Origin: an uncultured Lachnospiraceae bacterium
GTDB taxonomy: Bacteria > Bacillota > Clostridia > Lachnospirales > Lachnospiraceae
Length of the DNA: 5,972 nucleotides
Assembly (NCBI GenBank): GCA_902803355.1
Contig: CADCPP010000049.1
Location: 1 to 5,972 of the forward strand
Direction of reading: 5' to 3'
Part shown: one piece after another, positions 5,709-5,972 of the stretch
How positions within the stretch are numbered: position 1 is the stretch's first letter
Layout of the letters: the number at the start of each line of letters is the position of its first letter
Position numbers and translations under genes: made by a program
Notes under the pieces: generated by a model
The model's database searches: none
What the model was told of the DNA's origin: nothing
What the model saw: the letters and a program-made list of their open reading frames with translations, nothing else

Positions 5709-5762
5709 GTTCTTACTCCTTTAGACTGTGCCTGTCTTACAGATTGCGGTATGGCTGCAGAC

Positions 5763-5791
5763 AGTATAGAGAAAAAAACGAAGAAACACAA
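5763..5791 (-). promoter_or_regulatory. Candidate promoter for the minus-strand small gene
   Basis: On the minus strand, TTGTGT (complement of 5786-5791) is followed by a 17-base spacer and TATACT (complement of 5763-5768). The start would fall near 5756, leaving a leader of about 48 bases. The -10 is good; the -35 matches only in its TTG half. Confidence 0.5.
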
Positions 5792-5803
5792 GCCTGTTTT
5801 GCC

Positions 5804-5831
5804 TTGCGATTTTCAGCGAGTGTGATAAAAT
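5804..5831 (+). promoter_or_regulatory. Candidate promoter for fba
   Basis: The -35 box TTGCGA (5804-5809), a 16-base spacer and the -10 box TAAAAT (5826-5831) preceded by an extended TGA (5823-5825) point to a start near 5838. The leader would be about 24 bases and contain a full AGGAGG. Only 12 bases separate its -35 from that of the divergent promoter. Confidence 0.6.
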
Positions 5832-5861
5832 AATAACGAATTCAAACGCAGGAGGTTAATT

Positions 5862-5972
5862 ATGCCTTTAGTTACTTCAACAGAGATGTTCGCCAAAGCC
5901 TATAACGGCGGCTATGCCATCGGTGCATTCAACGTCAACAACATGGAGATCATCCAGGGTATCGTGGAAGCG
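5862..5972 (+). CDS. fba: Class II fructose-bisphosphate aldolase, N-terminal part
   Basis: The first 37 codons of a zinc-dependent aldolase that splits fructose 1,6-bisphosphate into glyceraldehyde 3-phosphate and dihydroxyacetone phosphate in glycolysis. The visible residues MPLVTSTEMFAKAYNGGYAI continue into GAFNVNNMEIIQGIVEA. The GAFNVNN-x-E (22-30) segment is the conserved N-terminal beta-strand and helix of class II aldolases. The zinc ligands lie beyond the window. The start is fixed by a perfect AGGAGG (5850-5855), 6 bases before the ATG. The gene has its own promoter, divergent from the small minus-strand gene, and is the second glycolytic gene in the window after pgi. A tagatose-bisphosphate aldolase of the same family is the main alternative, since the deciding residues are not visible. 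Confidence 0.93.
   Translation, partial: MPLVTSTEMFAKAYNGGYAIGAFNVNNMEIIQGIVEA

Noticed and set aside
5430..5825. Plus-strand open frame of 131 codons opposite the small minus-strand gene
   Set aside because: The minus-strand reading has a well-placed AAAGGAG and a family-like sequence. The plus reading would also cover the divergent promoter region.

Overview
The window looks like ordinary chromosome of a Gram-positive Clostridia-type bacterium (Firmicutes), most likely a Lachnospiraceae-like gut anaerobe. This is inferred from AGGAGG-type ribosome binding sites, sigma-A promoters with TGn extensions, intrinsic terminators, a Bacillus/Clostridium-length glucose-6-phosphate isomerase, a class II aldolase beginning MPLVTSTEMF, and a small protein of a type I associate with Lachnospiraceae. 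By eye the base composition is near or slightly above half GC. I see no mobile element, CRISPR array, tRNA, rRNA or prophage gene.

Layout, left to right. (1) 1-487: a small heat-shock protein of the Hsp20 family, closed by a strong terminator. (2) 548-1480: its own promoter and a polytopic membrane protein of unknown function. (3) 1501-2641: a redox-stress operon. A two-cysteine OhrR-type MarR repressor lies behind a cluster of TTGAC/GTCAA half-sites. A cysteine (non-seleno) glutathione-peroxidase-family enzyme follows 21 bases later, and a terminator ends the unit. (4) 2681-3748: a promoter with a 5' leader hairpin that buries the ribosome binding site, then a membrane-anchored metallo-beta-lactamase-fold protein resembling the C-terminal domain of ComEC. 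(5) 3797-5137: glucose-6-phosphate isomerase, with no visible terminator between it and the previous gene. (6) 5138-5438: a GC-rich stretch with no credible gene, holding a bidirectional terminator. (7) 5439-5708, minus strand: a small conserved-looking protein of unknown function. (8) Back-to-back promoters, then the first 37 codons of class II fructose-bisphosphate aldolase running off the right edge.

Two themes stand out. One is stress handling: protein aggregation (Hsp20) and peroxides (OhrR plus peroxidase). The other is glycolysis: pgi and fba flank a convergent/divergent small gene. The least expected features are the pairing of an OhrR-type sensor with a thioredoxin-type GPx instead of Ohr, the novel-looking operator array in front of it, and the start-site hairpin of the ComEC-like hydrolase. 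I found no wholly new multi-gene system.
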